NCBI GenBank assembly: GCA_934091015.1
Contig: CAKOKM010000001.1
Location: 1-59,587 of the forward strand
Length of the DNA: 59,587 bases
Reading direction: 5' to 3'
From: an uncultured Bacilli bacterium
GTDB taxonomy: Bacteria; Bacillota_I; Bacilli_A; RF39; UBA660
How positions within the stretch are numbered: the stretch's first letter is position 1; each line of letters starts with the position of its first letter. Positions 43,273 through 52,524 of this stretch are shown piece after piece. Made by a program: the position numbers and the translations under genes. The notes under the pieces were generated by a model. The model was not told the origin of the DNA and searched no databases. It saw only the letters and a program-made list of their open reading frames with translations.

Positions 43273-44094
43273 ATGAGTAATATAGTAGATTATACTGAAA
43301 AAAATTTTGAAGATATAAAGCATATTGATGACAACGGAAATGAGTTTTGGGAGGCTAGAGAATTACAACAAATTCTTGGCTATAAAGAATGGAGATATTT
43401 TTCAGCAGTAATTGAAAAGGCTCAAATTGCTTGTTCTCAAAGTAATAATAGTATAAATTTCCATTTTGGTGTAAACACCAAAATCGTACCAGCCGGTAAA
43501 ACAACAAAACCTATTATAGACTATAAATTAAGTAGGTATGCATGTTATTTAATCGTTCAAAATGCAAATCCAAAATATAAAGCGGTAGCATTAGGTCAAA
43601 CGTATTTTGCAGTACAAACCAGAAAAATGGAATTAACAGAAGAAGAATACAATAAATTATCCGAAGATGAAAAGAGACTTTATCGTAGAAAACAAACCAA
43701 AGATGGTAATAAAATTTTATATAGAATCGCCAAAGAAAAAGGAGTCAAAAACTTTGATAGATTTACAAATGCAGGCTACAAAGGACTCTATAATGGAGAG
43801 ACAGCAAATGATATTGCAAAAAGAAAGGGATTAAGATATAGGGAAGATATTCTCGATAATATGGGAAGTGCTGAATTGGGTGCTAATATATTTAGAATTA
43901 CTCAAACAGAAGCATTATTAGAAAAGCAAGAACAGCCCAATGAACAATTAGCAACCGAAACTCATTACAAAGTTGGAGTGACAGTAAGAAAGGCTATTAA
44001 AGAACTTGGTGGAACAATGCCAGAAGAATTACCAACACCTAACAAATCTATTAAAGAATTAGAAAAAGAAAATTTAAAGATCGAGTACAAATAA
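43273..44094 (+). CDS. dinD: DNA-damage-inducible protein D (DinD)
   Basis: 273 residues. FWEARELQQILGYKEWRYFSAVIEKAQIACSQS is the BRO-N-like start; DYKLSRYACYLIVQNANPKYKAVALGQTYFAVQTRKMEL and LRYREDILDNMGSAELGANIFRITQTEALL are DinD hallmarks. In E. coli DinD inhibits RecA strand exchange. ATG 43273 follows GGGAGGAT. No LexA-type box was found upstream. Carries an unusual palindrome within the gene that recurs after it (44134). Confidence 0.92.
   Translation: MSNIVDYTEKNFEDIKHIDDNGNEFWEARELQQILGYKEWRYFSAVIEKAQIACSQSNNSINFHFGVNTKIVPAGKTTKPIIDYKLSRYACYLIVQNANPKYKAVALGQTYFAVQTRKMELTEEEYNKLSEDEKRLYRRKQTKDGNKILYRIAKEKGVKNFDRFTNAGYKGLYNGETANDIAKRKGLRYREDILDNMGSAELGANIFRITQTEALLEKQEQPNEQLATETHYKVGVTVRKAIKELGGTMPEELPTPNKSIKELEKENLKIEYK
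43463..43488. repeat. Palindromic repeat inside dinD
   Basis: The core TTTTGGTGT-AA-ACACCAAAA encodes FGVNTK. All 26 bases recur in inverted orientation within 44134-44165. Confidence 0.85.
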
Positions 44095-44133
44095 AATTTT
44101 TTCTAAAAATTAAAGCATTCAACTGAAGATGAT

Positions 44134-44165
44134 TTACGATTTTGGTGTTTACACCAAAATCGTAA
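44134..44165. repeat. 15-bp inverted repeat downstream of dinD
   Basis: TTACGATTTTGGTGT, loop TT, ACACCAAAATCGTAA. No T tract follows, so it is not a canonical terminator. It is the reverse complement, over 26 bases, of the palindrome within dinD 650 bases upstream. Confidence 0.88.
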
Positions 44166-44307
44166 TAAAAATGATTAATAAACTTTTAAATATTTCATTA
44201 ATGTCATGTATATAAACTGACTAAATAAAGGTAATTATGTTTAAAACTAAAATAATAACTATCAAAAAATTCAATTAATAAGTCGTTATCATAATCAAAC
44301 AAATGTA

Positions 44308-44336
44308 TTGACATAACCATGCTAACATTATATTAT
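44308..44336 (+). promoter_or_regulatory. Promoter of the primase-helicase gene
   Basis: TTGACA (44308-44313), 17-base spacer, TATTAT (44331-44336), 30 bases before the GTG start. Confidence 0.75.
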
Positions 44337-44365
44337 AACAAATAACAAATTAATTGGAGGTAAAT

Positions 44366-46726
44366 GTGAACGATACAGAAATTATTAAATTAATCAATCA
44401 TAATAAAAATGAAATAGTACGATTAACTAAAGAAATAGATATACTTACCCAAAAATTAAATCAAGAAAAAAATGATGCAAAAATACTAACACAAGAAGAT
44501 AAAATAAAAATATTTATGGACTATTTTAAAGGAAGAACGGATGTTTATCCATCAATGAGATATGATAAAGCAACAAATAAAATAACATATTTTCCATTAT
44601 GCCAAAATGCCTTTAAATCAGGTGTATGTAATCTAACTAAAAATCAAAAATGTAACACATGTCAATATCGTCAAAATACACCATTAACCTACGAAACCAT
44701 AAAGAATCATATGTACAATGACAAAGCAATAGGAATTTATCCAATATTAGAAGATGACACTTGTTATTTTGTTGCATTTGATTTTGATAATAAACAAGGT
44801 AATAATGATATAAAAGAAGAAGTTTTAGCATTCTCCAGTATATGCGATAAATATAATATTCCATATATTATGGAAAAAAGTCGTTCAGGAAATGGTATTC
44901 ATATATGGATTTTCTTTGAAACCAATATAAAAGCAATAACAGCACGAAAAATGGGAAGTCTGTTATTATCTAAAACGATGGAATTAACTAATTTATCACC
45001 AACATCTTTCGATCGAATGTTTCCGAGTCAAGATACATTACCTAAAGGCGGTTATGGCAATTTAATAAGTCTTCCATTTCAAAAAGAACCAGCTAAATAT
45101 GGAAATACATTACTAATAGATAAGAACTTTATGACAATAAAAAACCAATTTTTATACCTAAAAGGAATTCATAAAATGACAGAATTAGAAATATATGATA
45201 CTATCAAAATTCTATCCCAAAACACCATTGATTTAGGACACGAAATAATTGATATGAATAAAGAAATAAAAACCAAAACTAAAAATAATATATCTTATCC
45301 CAAGTCAATAAATATAATTTTAAAAGATATGATCTATATCGACAAAGCAAATTTATCCAGTGAAGTAAAAAATGCTTTTAGAAGACTAGCCACATTTGCA
45401 AACCCAGAGTTTTACAAAAAACAAAGGTTAAGAATGTCAGTTTATAATACTCCAATGATAATTGATTGTAGCAAAGAAGATGAAAAATATATTAAACTTC
45501 CTAGAGGAACATACGAATATTTAGAAAATTTATGTAATATAAACAATATTTTGATCAATAAAACAGACACTAGAAATAAAGGAATAAAATTAAATTTAAA
45601 ATTTAATGGTAAATTAAGAGACGAACAAAAAAATGCCTTAAGTTGTTTATTAAAATATGATAATGGTATATTATGTGCTCCTACCGGATTTGGCAAAACC
45701 GTCATCGGTTGTAAATTAATTGAAGAAAGAAAAGTAAATACACTAATATTAGTTAATAGAATTCAATTGCTTAAACAATGGCAAGAAAGAATCAAAGAAT
45801 TTTTAAATATTGATGAAGTTGGAGAAATTAGTGGAACAAAAAAGAAAATTACAAATAAAATTGATGTTGCCAGCATTAGATCATTATGGAATAACGGAAA
45901 GATTTTAGATATAACAAAGAATTATGGGATGATAATTATTGATGAATGTCATCATACAGCGGCTTATACTTTTGAACAATCTATAAATACAGGAGATTCT
46001 AAATACGTATATGGTATATCTGCTACTCCAGAAAGAGAAAATGGTCATACTCCAATAATAACAATGCAATGTGGCAACATTAGATATAAAGTAGATAATT
46101 TAAAGTTTAATCAAGAATTAAATATACCAATGAAAGTAATAGTTCAAAAAAGTCACTTGAATTTTACCAATCCAAATATAAAAAACTACGCTTTAAACGA
46201 AATCAATGATTTAATATCAAAAGATATAATAAGAACTGAAAAAATAATAAAAGACATTAAGTATGAATTTAATAATGGAAAAAATATTTTAGTTCTAACT
46301 GAACGTTTAGAGCATCTAGACTATATTTATAATAAATTAAAAAATATTACTGACAATGTTCTAAAATATTATGGTGGAATTGGTAAAAAGAAATTAAAAG
46401 AATATGCTAGTTTAACTAATTTAATTAATGAAAAATGTGAAAATAAAATAATTGTTGCGACTGGTTCAACCGTAGGAGAAGGATTTGATGATGCTAAACT
46501 AGATGTTTTATTCTTAACAATGCCAATTTCTGGAAAAACAAGAGTAACACAATATGCTGGAAGATTGCATAGAAAAGATGTTAATAAAAAAGATATAATT
46601 ATATATGATTATGTTGATGATAATTTTGTACAAACAAGAAATATGTTTTTAAAGAGAAAAAAGACATATGAAAAATTAGGATATAACATTGTCGAAGATT
46701 ATGAACAAACCAAATTAAATATTTAA
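44366..46726 (+). CDS. TOTE-type archaeo-eukaryotic primase fused to SF2 helicase
   Basis: 786 residues from GTG 44366, which has GGAGG five bases upstream; TTG 44354 would place that site in the gene. A short coiled coil is followed by a Cys cluster (FKSGVCNLTKNQKCNTCQYR), then the AEP primase with CYFVAFDFDN (D139, D141), MEKSRSGNGIHIWIFFE (H179) and DRMFPSQD. Then the helicase: LCAPTGFGKTV (438-446), IIDECHHTA (526-), GISATPERENG and TQYAGRLHR. TOTE systems are conflict or mobile-element loci. Likely operon with the Nudix gene. Confidence 0.85.
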   Translation: MNDTEIIKLINHNKNEIVRLTKEIDILTQKLNQEKNDAKILTQEDKIKIFMDYFKGRTDVYPSMRYDKATNKITYFPLCQNAFKSGVCNLTKNQKCNTCQYRQNTPLTYETIKNHMYNDKAIGIYPILEDDTCYFVAFDFDNKQGNNDIKEEVLAFSSICDKYNIPYIMEKSRSGNGIHIWIFFETNIKAITARKMGSLLLSKTMELTNLSPTSFDRMFPSQDTLPKGGYGNLISLPFQKEPAKYGNTLLIDKNFMTIKNQFLYLKGIHKMTELEIYDTIKILSQNTIDLGHEIIDMNKEIKTKTKNNISYPKSINIILKDMIYIDKANLSSEVKNAFRRLATFANPEFYKKQRLRMSVYNTPMIIDCSKEDEKYIKLPRGTYEYLENLCNINNILINKTDTRNKGIKLNLKFNGKLRDEQKNALSCLLKYDNGILCAPTGFGKTVIGCKLIEERKVNTLILVNRIQLLKQWQERIKEFLNIDEVGEISGTKKKITNKIDVASIRSLWNNGKILDITKNYGMIIIDECHHTAAYTFEQSINTGDSKYVYGISATPERENGHTPIITMQCGNIRYKVDNLKFNQELNIPMKVIVQKSHLNFTNPNIKNYALNEINDLISKDIIRTEKIIKDIKYEFNNGKNILVLTERLEHLDYIYNKLKNITDNVLKYYGGIGKKKLKEYASLTNLINEKCENKIIVATGSTVGEGFDDAKLDVLFLTMPISGKTRVTQYAGRLHRKDVNKKDIIIYDYVDDNFVQTRNMFLKRKKTYEKLGYNIVEDYEQTKLNI

Positions 46727-46741
46727 GAAAGAAGTGAAAAA

Positions 46742-47134
46742 ATGATTAAGGTAGTAGCTGCAATAATTAGAAATAATCAAAATGAAATATTTATAGCTCA
46801 AAGAAATCAAAATAAATCTCAAGGTGGTTTATGGGAATTTCCTGGTGGGAAAATCGAACCTAATGAAACTGAAAATCAGGCAATTATTAGAGAAATAAAA
46901 GAAGAATTAGACATGAATATTACAGTAATAGATAAGTATACTGAAATAATTTATGAATATCCCGATAAAACTATTAATCTAATTGTCTTAAATTGTCAAA
47001 TGAATGATAATCATTATGCTTTACTAGAACACCAAGATTGTGCCTGGACAGTTCCATCTAATCTAAAAAACTATGAATTTGCTCCTGCTGACAAGATCAT
47101 CATTAACAAATTAAACAACAATAAAATCTCTTAA
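46742..47134 (+). CDS. Nudix hydrolase (MutT-like)
   Basis: 130 residues with the Nudix box GGKIEPNETENQAIIREIKEELDM (G-x5-E-x7-REUxEExGU, last Gly replaced by Met) and the MutT-like VVAAIIRNNQNEIFIAQRN and WEFPGG. Likely hydrolyses oxidised or modified nucleoside triphosphates. It begins 15 bases after the primase-helicase, so nucleotide clean-up may be tied to that primase. Confidence 0.92.
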   Translation: MIKVVAAIIRNNQNEIFIAQRNQNKSQGGLWEFPGGKIEPNETENQAIIREIKEELDMNITVIDKYTEIIYEYPDKTINLIVLNCQMNDNHYALLEHQDCAWTVPSNLKNYEFAPADKIIINKLNNNKIS

Positions 47135-47245
47135 TATTATATTGATAGGATTAAATTTTTTGTAAATTATTTCTTAATTTTGGTTTTGATTGACAAACCT
47201 GTAAAAAACTTTAATATTTTTGATACTTATATCATTAAAAGATGT

Positions 47246-47289
47246 ATAGTTGCTAATAATCAGACAATATTTGCAACTATCTTTTTTTA
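47246..47289 (+). terminator. Terminator in the gap after the Nudix gene
   Basis: ATAGTTGC (47246-47253) pairs with GCAACTAT (47273-47280), then seven T; the loop is large (19 nt). The remaining parts of 47135-47600 show no gene or motif I can support. Confidence 0.55.
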
Positions 47290-47605
47290 TACAATAAAAT
47301 TTCATACTACAAAAACAAACGCATGATATACATAATATTAAAGTATAAAATTTAAGGATTAAAATCAAATTATCTAAATATGAATAATAACTAATAAAAA
47401 CATAATAAAAAGCAATGAAAGATAGCAACTACCGGAATTTAAGTCTGTAAATATTAAAGGTTACTTTATATTTGAAACAGAAAATTATAAGTAAAATACG
47501 AAAATATCAAATTTTAATTTTTATCTACGTTTAGTGTTAAACAAATACATCAAAAAAGAATTCATAGTATCAAGCAAAATACATGTCGACATGATCAAAG
47601 ACGGG

Positions 47606-47633
47606 TTTACATTAACTTAAAATTTGATATAAT
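47606..47633 (+). promoter_or_regulatory. Promoter of the arc operon
   Basis: TTTACA, 16-base spacer, TATAAT (47628-47633), 48 bases before arcA. No convincing ARG box or cre site was seen. Confidence 0.65.
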
Positions 47634-47680
47634 AATTATAGATAGTAAAGAAGACTATTGTTTAGAAAGGTAGGAGAGAA

Positions 47681-48928
47681 ATGAGTAATATTCATGTGAC
47701 AAGTGAAATAGGAAAATTAAAAAAAGTATTACTTCATAGACCAGGAAATGAGTTATTAAATCTAACTCCAGATACTTTAAATGAATTACTTTTTGACGAT
47801 ATTCCTTATTTAGCTGAAGCACAAAGAGAACATGACATGTTCGCAAAAGCATTAATTGAAAATGACATAGAAGTTGTTTATCTTGAAGATTTAGTAGCAG
47901 AAGTAATTGATAGTGATGAAAAAATTCGTGATAAATTTATTCGACAATTTATTATAGAGGCTGGAATTCATACTATAAAGTATCAAATTTTAACCTATAA
48001 ATTTTTAGATAAAATAAAAGATTCTAAAAAATTAGTACTACAAACCATGGAAGGAATTCAAATTAAAGACTTTCCTTTTAGAAAAAGGGAAATAGAAAAA
48101 ACGTTGGTGGATTTAGTTGATGAGCCAGAAAAGTTTATAGCAGCTCCAATGCCAAATTTATACTTTACAAGAGATAATTTTGCAAGCGTTGGTGAGGGAG
48201 CAAATTTAAATCACATGTATTCAGTTACAAGAAATAGGGAATGCATTTATGCCGAATATATCTTTAAATATCATCCAGATTTTAAAGACACACCTTTATA
48301 TTATAATAGAGGTTATCATTGGCATACAGAAGGTGGAGACTTATTAAATATTAATGAACATACTGTAGCCATTGGTATCTCACAAAGGACTGAAGCATCA
48401 GCTATAGATCAAATTTCTAAAAACTTTTTTAAAGATCCAACTTGTAAAATTGATACTGTTTTAGCATTTAATATTCCAGTATCAAGAGCATTTATGCATC
48501 TTGATACAGTATTTACACAAATAGATAAGTATACATTTACATACCATCCTGCAATTTCAGATACATTACAAGTGTTTGAAATAACTGAAGGGTTTGATCC
48601 TACAACTTATGAAGATTTAAATGTAAAAGAAATAAAAGGATCATTAAAGGAAATATTGGAAAAATATTTAGATCACCCAGTAACTCTTATTCCTTGTGCT
48701 GGAGGAGATAAAGTAGCCAGCGAGCGTGAACAATGGAATGATGGATCAAACACATTATGTATAGCACCAGGAGTAGTTGTTGTATATGATAGAAATGATG
48801 TAACAAATAAAGAATTACGCAAAGCTGGTCTTAAAGTAATTGAGATTTGTGGAGCAGAATTAAGTCGTGGACGTGGAGGCCCAAGATGTATGTCTATGCC
48901 ACTTGTGAGGGAGGATGTTGAATGGTAG
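47681..48928 (+). CDS. arcA: Arginine deiminase
   Basis: Converts arginine to citrulline and ammonia, the first step of the ADI pathway. 415 residues, the family's usual length. Motifs present: FTRDNFASVG, GGDLL with the substrate-binding Asp, RAFMHLDTVFTQID with catalytic His/Asp, and GRGGPRCMSMPL with nucleophile Cys403. RBS TAGGAGAG. The stop TAG overlaps the arcB start by seven bases, so arcA-arcB-arcC are coupled. Cytoplasmic. Confidence 0.98.
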   Translation: MSNIHVTSEIGKLKKVLLHRPGNELLNLTPDTLNELLFDDIPYLAEAQREHDMFAKALIENDIEVVYLEDLVAEVIDSDEKIRDKFIRQFIIEAGIHTIKYQILTYKFLDKIKDSKKLVLQTMEGIQIKDFPFRKREIEKTLVDLVDEPEKFIAAPMPNLYFTRDNFASVGEGANLNHMYSVTRNRECIYAEYIFKYHPDFKDTPLYYNRGYHWHTEGGDLLNINEHTVAIGISQRTEASAIDQISKNFFKDPTCKIDTVLAFNIPVSRAFMHLDTVFTQIDKYTFTYHPAISDTLQVFEITEGFDPTTYEDLNVKEIKGSLKEILEKYLDHPVTLIPCAGGDKVASEREQWNDGSNTLCIAPGVVVVYDRNDVTNKELRKAGLKVIEICGAELSRGRGGPRCMSMPLVREDVEW

Positions 48929-49917
48929 ATTTAAGAGGCAGAGATTTTTTAAAACTATTAGATTATACGCCTGAAGAGATTAGACATTTAATAGATGTAG
49001 CAATAGATTTAAAAAATCTAAAGAAAAATAATATAACTCATAGATATTTAGAAGGAAAACAAATAGCTATGATATTTGAAAAAGATTCTACAAGAACTAG
49101 ATGTGCTTTTGAAGCAGGAGCTCATGATCTTGGAATGTCCGCAACATATTTAGGACCAACCGGTTCTCAAATGGGAAAAAAAGAAACAATTGAAGACACA
49201 GCACGAGTTTTAGCAAGCATGTATGATGGAATTGAATATCGTGGATTTGATCAAGCAATAGTAGAAAATCTTGCTAAATATAGCAAAGTTCCCGTATGGA
49301 ATGGTCTAACTAATGAATTTCATCCAACCCAAATGCTTGCAGATCTTATGACTATCCAAGAAGAATTTGGATCTTTAAAGGGAAGAAAATTAGTGTTCTG
49401 TGGAGATGCTAGAAATAACGTAGCAAATTCACTTATGGTAGCATGTTCAAAATTAGGAGTTAATTTTACATGTTGCGCACCAAAAACACTTTGGCCAGAA
49501 GAGGAACTAGTTAATAAATGTAAAAAAATTGCTTATGAGAATGGTTCTGCAATAAATATGACTGAAGATATTATGGAAGGTGTAAAAGATGCAGATGCAC
49601 TTTATACCGATGTATGGGTTTCAATGGGAGAACCTATGGAAATATGGAAAGAGAGAATTGAACTTTTAAGCCCTTACCAAATAAATATGAATGTTATGAA
49701 AAACGCTAAAGAAAACGCTATTTTCTTACATTGTTTGCCATCATTTCATAACAATGAAACAAGAATAGGAAAAGAAATAGAAGAAAAATTTGGAATAAAA
49801 GAAATGGAAGTTACAGATGAAGTGTTTGAGTCAAGTAAATCTAGAGTATTTGAAGAAGCAGAAAATAGACTTCATACAATAAAAGCTGTAATGTTGGAGA
49901 CTATGAAAAATGAGTAA
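48922..49917 (+). CDS. arcB: Catabolic ornithine carbamoyltransferase
   Basis: Phosphorolyses citrulline to ornithine and carbamoyl phosphate in the arginine deiminase pathway. 331 residues with carbamoyl-phosphate loop EKDSTRTRCAFE, EYRGF, EFHPTQMLADLMT, FCGDARNNVANS and HCLPSFHN. The length and context favour the catabolic over the anabolic enzyme. It overlaps arcA by seven and arcC by eight bases. Confidence 0.97.
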   Translation: MVDLRGRDFLKLLDYTPEEIRHLIDVAIDLKNLKKNNITHRYLEGKQIAMIFEKDSTRTRCAFEAGAHDLGMSATYLGPTGSQMGKKETIEDTARVLASMYDGIEYRGFDQAIVENLAKYSKVPVWNGLTNEFHPTQMLADLMTIQEEFGSLKGRKLVFCGDARNNVANSLMVACSKLGVNFTCCAPKTLWPEEELVNKCKKIAYENGSAINMTEDIMEGVKDADALYTDVWVSMGEPMEIWKERIELLSPYQINMNVMKNAKENAIFLHCLPSFHNNETRIGKEIEEKFGIKEMEVTDEVFESSKSRVFEEAENRLHTIKAVMLETMKNE

Positions 49918-52294
49918 AATTGTTATTGCATTAGGAGGAAATGCATTAGGTAAAAATCCTCAAGAACAGCATGATAGAATTGAAAGTACAGTAAAATATT
50001 TAATTGATTTAGTACAAGCTGGAAATCAAATTGTTATCACCCACGGAAATGGTCCACAAGTAGGAATGATTTATGATTCTATGAAAGAAGATAAAGTTCC
50101 ATTCGCTGAAAGTGGAGCCATGTCACAAGGGTATATTGGTTATCAATTACAACAATCATTAAAAGATGAGTTGAATAAAAGAAAAATAAAAAAAGAAGTT
50201 GTAACAGTAATTACCCAAGTAGAAGTAAATCCTTTAGATCCTGCATTTAAAAATCCAACTAAACCAATAGGAGAATTTTTGACTCGCGAGCAAGCATTAG
50301 AAAAACAAAAAGAAGAAAAGGTTGTTTATAAAGAAGACGCAGGCAGAGGATATCGAAAAGTAGTTGCATCTCCAGAACCAAAGAAAATATTAGAACTTGG
50401 CACAATTAAAAATTTAATGGAGCAAGGCACCATAGTAATTGCTTGTGGTGGCGGTGGTGTACCTGTAGTTATGACAAAAACAAACGGCTACGAGGGAACA
50501 GATGCTGTTATAGATAAAGATAAAACAAGCGCCTTACTTGCTCAAGAAATTAATGCAGATACTTTATTAATTTTAACTGATGTTGAAAAAGTATCTTATA
50601 ACTACAAACAAAAAAATGAAGAAGAAATAAATAAATTATCTATAGCTGAAGCAAGAGTTGGTATTAGACATGATGAATTTAAAGAAGGAAGTATGTTACC
50701 GAAAATAGAGGCTTCTATTGGATTTGTTAAAGCTACAGGAAATAAAGCAATTATTACATCTTTATTTAAAGCAAAAGAAGCATTAGAAGGTAAAACAGGT
50801 ACATTAATTTATAAACCTGAAGTAAAGAAAGAAGAAAAGAAAAAGAGAATCTCATTTTCACTTAGTGCATTTACTATAATCCTAGCTTTAATATTTATAC
50901 TTGCAATAATTACACATTTACTTCCTAAAGCATCATTTATTGGTGAAGAAATAGTAAATGGTAGTGGAGTAGTAGGAGCTACATTATCCCAAACATTATT
51001 AGCACCTATTCGAGGATTTGCAGATGCTATTGATATTTGTGTATTTATATTAATACTTGGAGCATTCCTAAAAATAGTTAATTCAACTCAAGCTATCGAA
51101 ACAGGAATTCAAGTCTTAATTAAAAAACTTCATGGACATGAATTAGTATTAATTCCTATTCTTATGATAATATTTTCAATAGGTGGTACTACTTATGGTA
51201 TGCTTGAAGAAACCGTTGGTTTCTACGCATTACTTGCTGCCGCAATGGTAGCAGCAGGTATGGATACTGTTGTATCTTCAGCTATTGTACTTTTAGGAGC
51301 CGGATCAGGAGTTCTTGGCTCAACAGTAAACCCCTTTGCTGTAGGTGTTGCAGTTGATGCTGCAAAGTCAACCTTACCAGCAGGAGTAGCTATTAATCAA
51401 GGAACAATAATTGGATTAGGAACAATGTTATGGTTGTCAACTTTAATAATTTCTATAATATTTGTAATGCTATATGCAAAACAAGTTATTAAGAAAAAAG
51501 GCTCAACAATATTAAGTTTACAAGAACAAAGAAATATGGAGGCTACTTATGGCGAAGATATTGAAAGAGCTGAAGCTAAATTAACAGGAAAACAAAAAAT
51601 TACATTAATTTTATTCGCATTAACTTTTGTTATTATGATTATGAGTTTTATCCCTTGGGAAGATTTTGGTATTACAGCATTTGTAAACTCTAAAGTATTT
51701 GGTTTATCATGGTTAGTTGGCGTGCCAATTGGTCAATGGTATTTCCAAGAAGCTACATTATGGTTTTTAATTATGACCATAGTAATTGCACTTGTAAATC
51801 GTATGAAAGAGAACGAGATTGTTGATAAAATAATTGATGGTGCTGATGATATGGTAGGTGTAATATTAATAATTGCACTTGCAAGAGGAGCATCAGTATT
51901 AATGAGTGACACACACTTAGATAATTATATAATTTATAATGCTGCAAATGTACTAAAAATTTTACCAAAGGTAGTGTTTGCTCCATTAAATTATATTTTA
52001 CATGTCGGACTTTCTGTATTAGTTCCATCTAGTAGTGGACTTGCAACATTATCAACTCCAATTATGGCTCCACTTGCACATCAAGTAGGATACAATGTTG
52101 AAGCTACTATAATGGGAATGGTAGCAGCAAACGGATTTGTAAATCTATTTACACCAACTTGTGGCGCTATAATGGGAGGCCTAGCACTTGCCAAAGTAGA
52201 ATACACAACCTGGTTAAAATGGGTATTTAAAGTATTAGCTTGTATAATGCTTGCAAATATAGTAATATTAACAATTGCAATGTTAGTTTTATAA
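49910..52294 (+). CDS. arcC: Carbamate kinase fused to YfcC/ArcD-type membrane transporter
   Basis: 794 residues. Residues 1-~304 form a full carbamate kinase (MSKIVIALGGNAL, THGNGPQVG, ACGGGGVPVV, VIDKDKTSALLA, LPKIEA), which makes ATP from carbamoyl phosphate. A Lys/Glu-rich linker (about 305-315) leads into ~12 membrane segments of the YfcC/DcuC superfamily, with GGTTYGMLEETVGFYALL, VNPFAVGVA and VPSSSGLATLSTPIMAPLA. In arc operons such carriers can exchange arginine and ornithine. There is no stop or internal Met near the junction, so it is a true fusion. Confidence 0.92.
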   Translation: MSKIVIALGGNALGKNPQEQHDRIESTVKYLIDLVQAGNQIVITHGNGPQVGMIYDSMKEDKVPFAESGAMSQGYIGYQLQQSLKDELNKRKIKKEVVTVITQVEVNPLDPAFKNPTKPIGEFLTREQALEKQKEEKVVYKEDAGRGYRKVVASPEPKKILELGTIKNLMEQGTIVIACGGGGVPVVMTKTNGYEGTDAVIDKDKTSALLAQEINADTLLILTDVEKVSYNYKQKNEEEINKLSIAEARVGIRHDEFKEGSMLPKIEASIGFVKATGNKAIITSLFKAKEALEGKTGTLIYKPEVKKEEKKKRISFSLSAFTIILALIFILAIITHLLPKASFIGEEIVNGSGVVGATLSQTLLAPIRGFADAIDICVFILILGAFLKIVNSTQAIETGIQVLIKKLHGHELVLIPILMIIFSIGGTTYGMLEETVGFYALLAAAMVAAGMDTVVSSAIVLLGAGSGVLGSTVNPFAVGVAVDAAKSTLPAGVAINQGTIIGLGTMLWLSTLIISIIFVMLYAKQVIKKKGSTILSLQEQRNMEATYGEDIERAEAKLTGKQKITLILFALTFVIMIMSFIPWEDFGITAFVNSKVFGLSWLVGVPIGQWYFQEATLWFLIMTIVIALVNRMKENEIVDKIIDGADDMVGVILIIALARGASVLMSDTHLDNYIIYNAANVLKILPKVVFAPLNYILHVGLSVLVPSSSGLATLSTPIMAPLAHQVGYNVEATIMGMVAANGFVNLFTPTCGAIMGGLALAKVEYTTWLKWVFKVLACIMLANIVILTIAMLVL

Positions 52295-52300
52295 AAATAC

Positions 52301-52327
52301 AAAAGAGTTCAAAAGAACTCTTTTTAT
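52301..52327 (+). terminator. Terminator of the arc operon
   Basis: AAAAGAGTTC (52301-52310), AAAA loop, GAACTCTTTTT. Confidence 0.92.
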
Positions 52328-52524
52328 AGAATAAGAATTTCATAAAAATAATAACCATAAAAAGTTATTTATGTAAAAATGTATTTAAAATAAATTAAAG
52401 AATAATAAGTAATGAAATATAAATGATTATTTATAGAGAATATCGTCTAAATTTTGAAATTGATTAAGTTAAGGACAACAAGAAAAGTAATTAACTGAGA
52501 TAGAAAGAGAGGTGTTGTCGAGAA

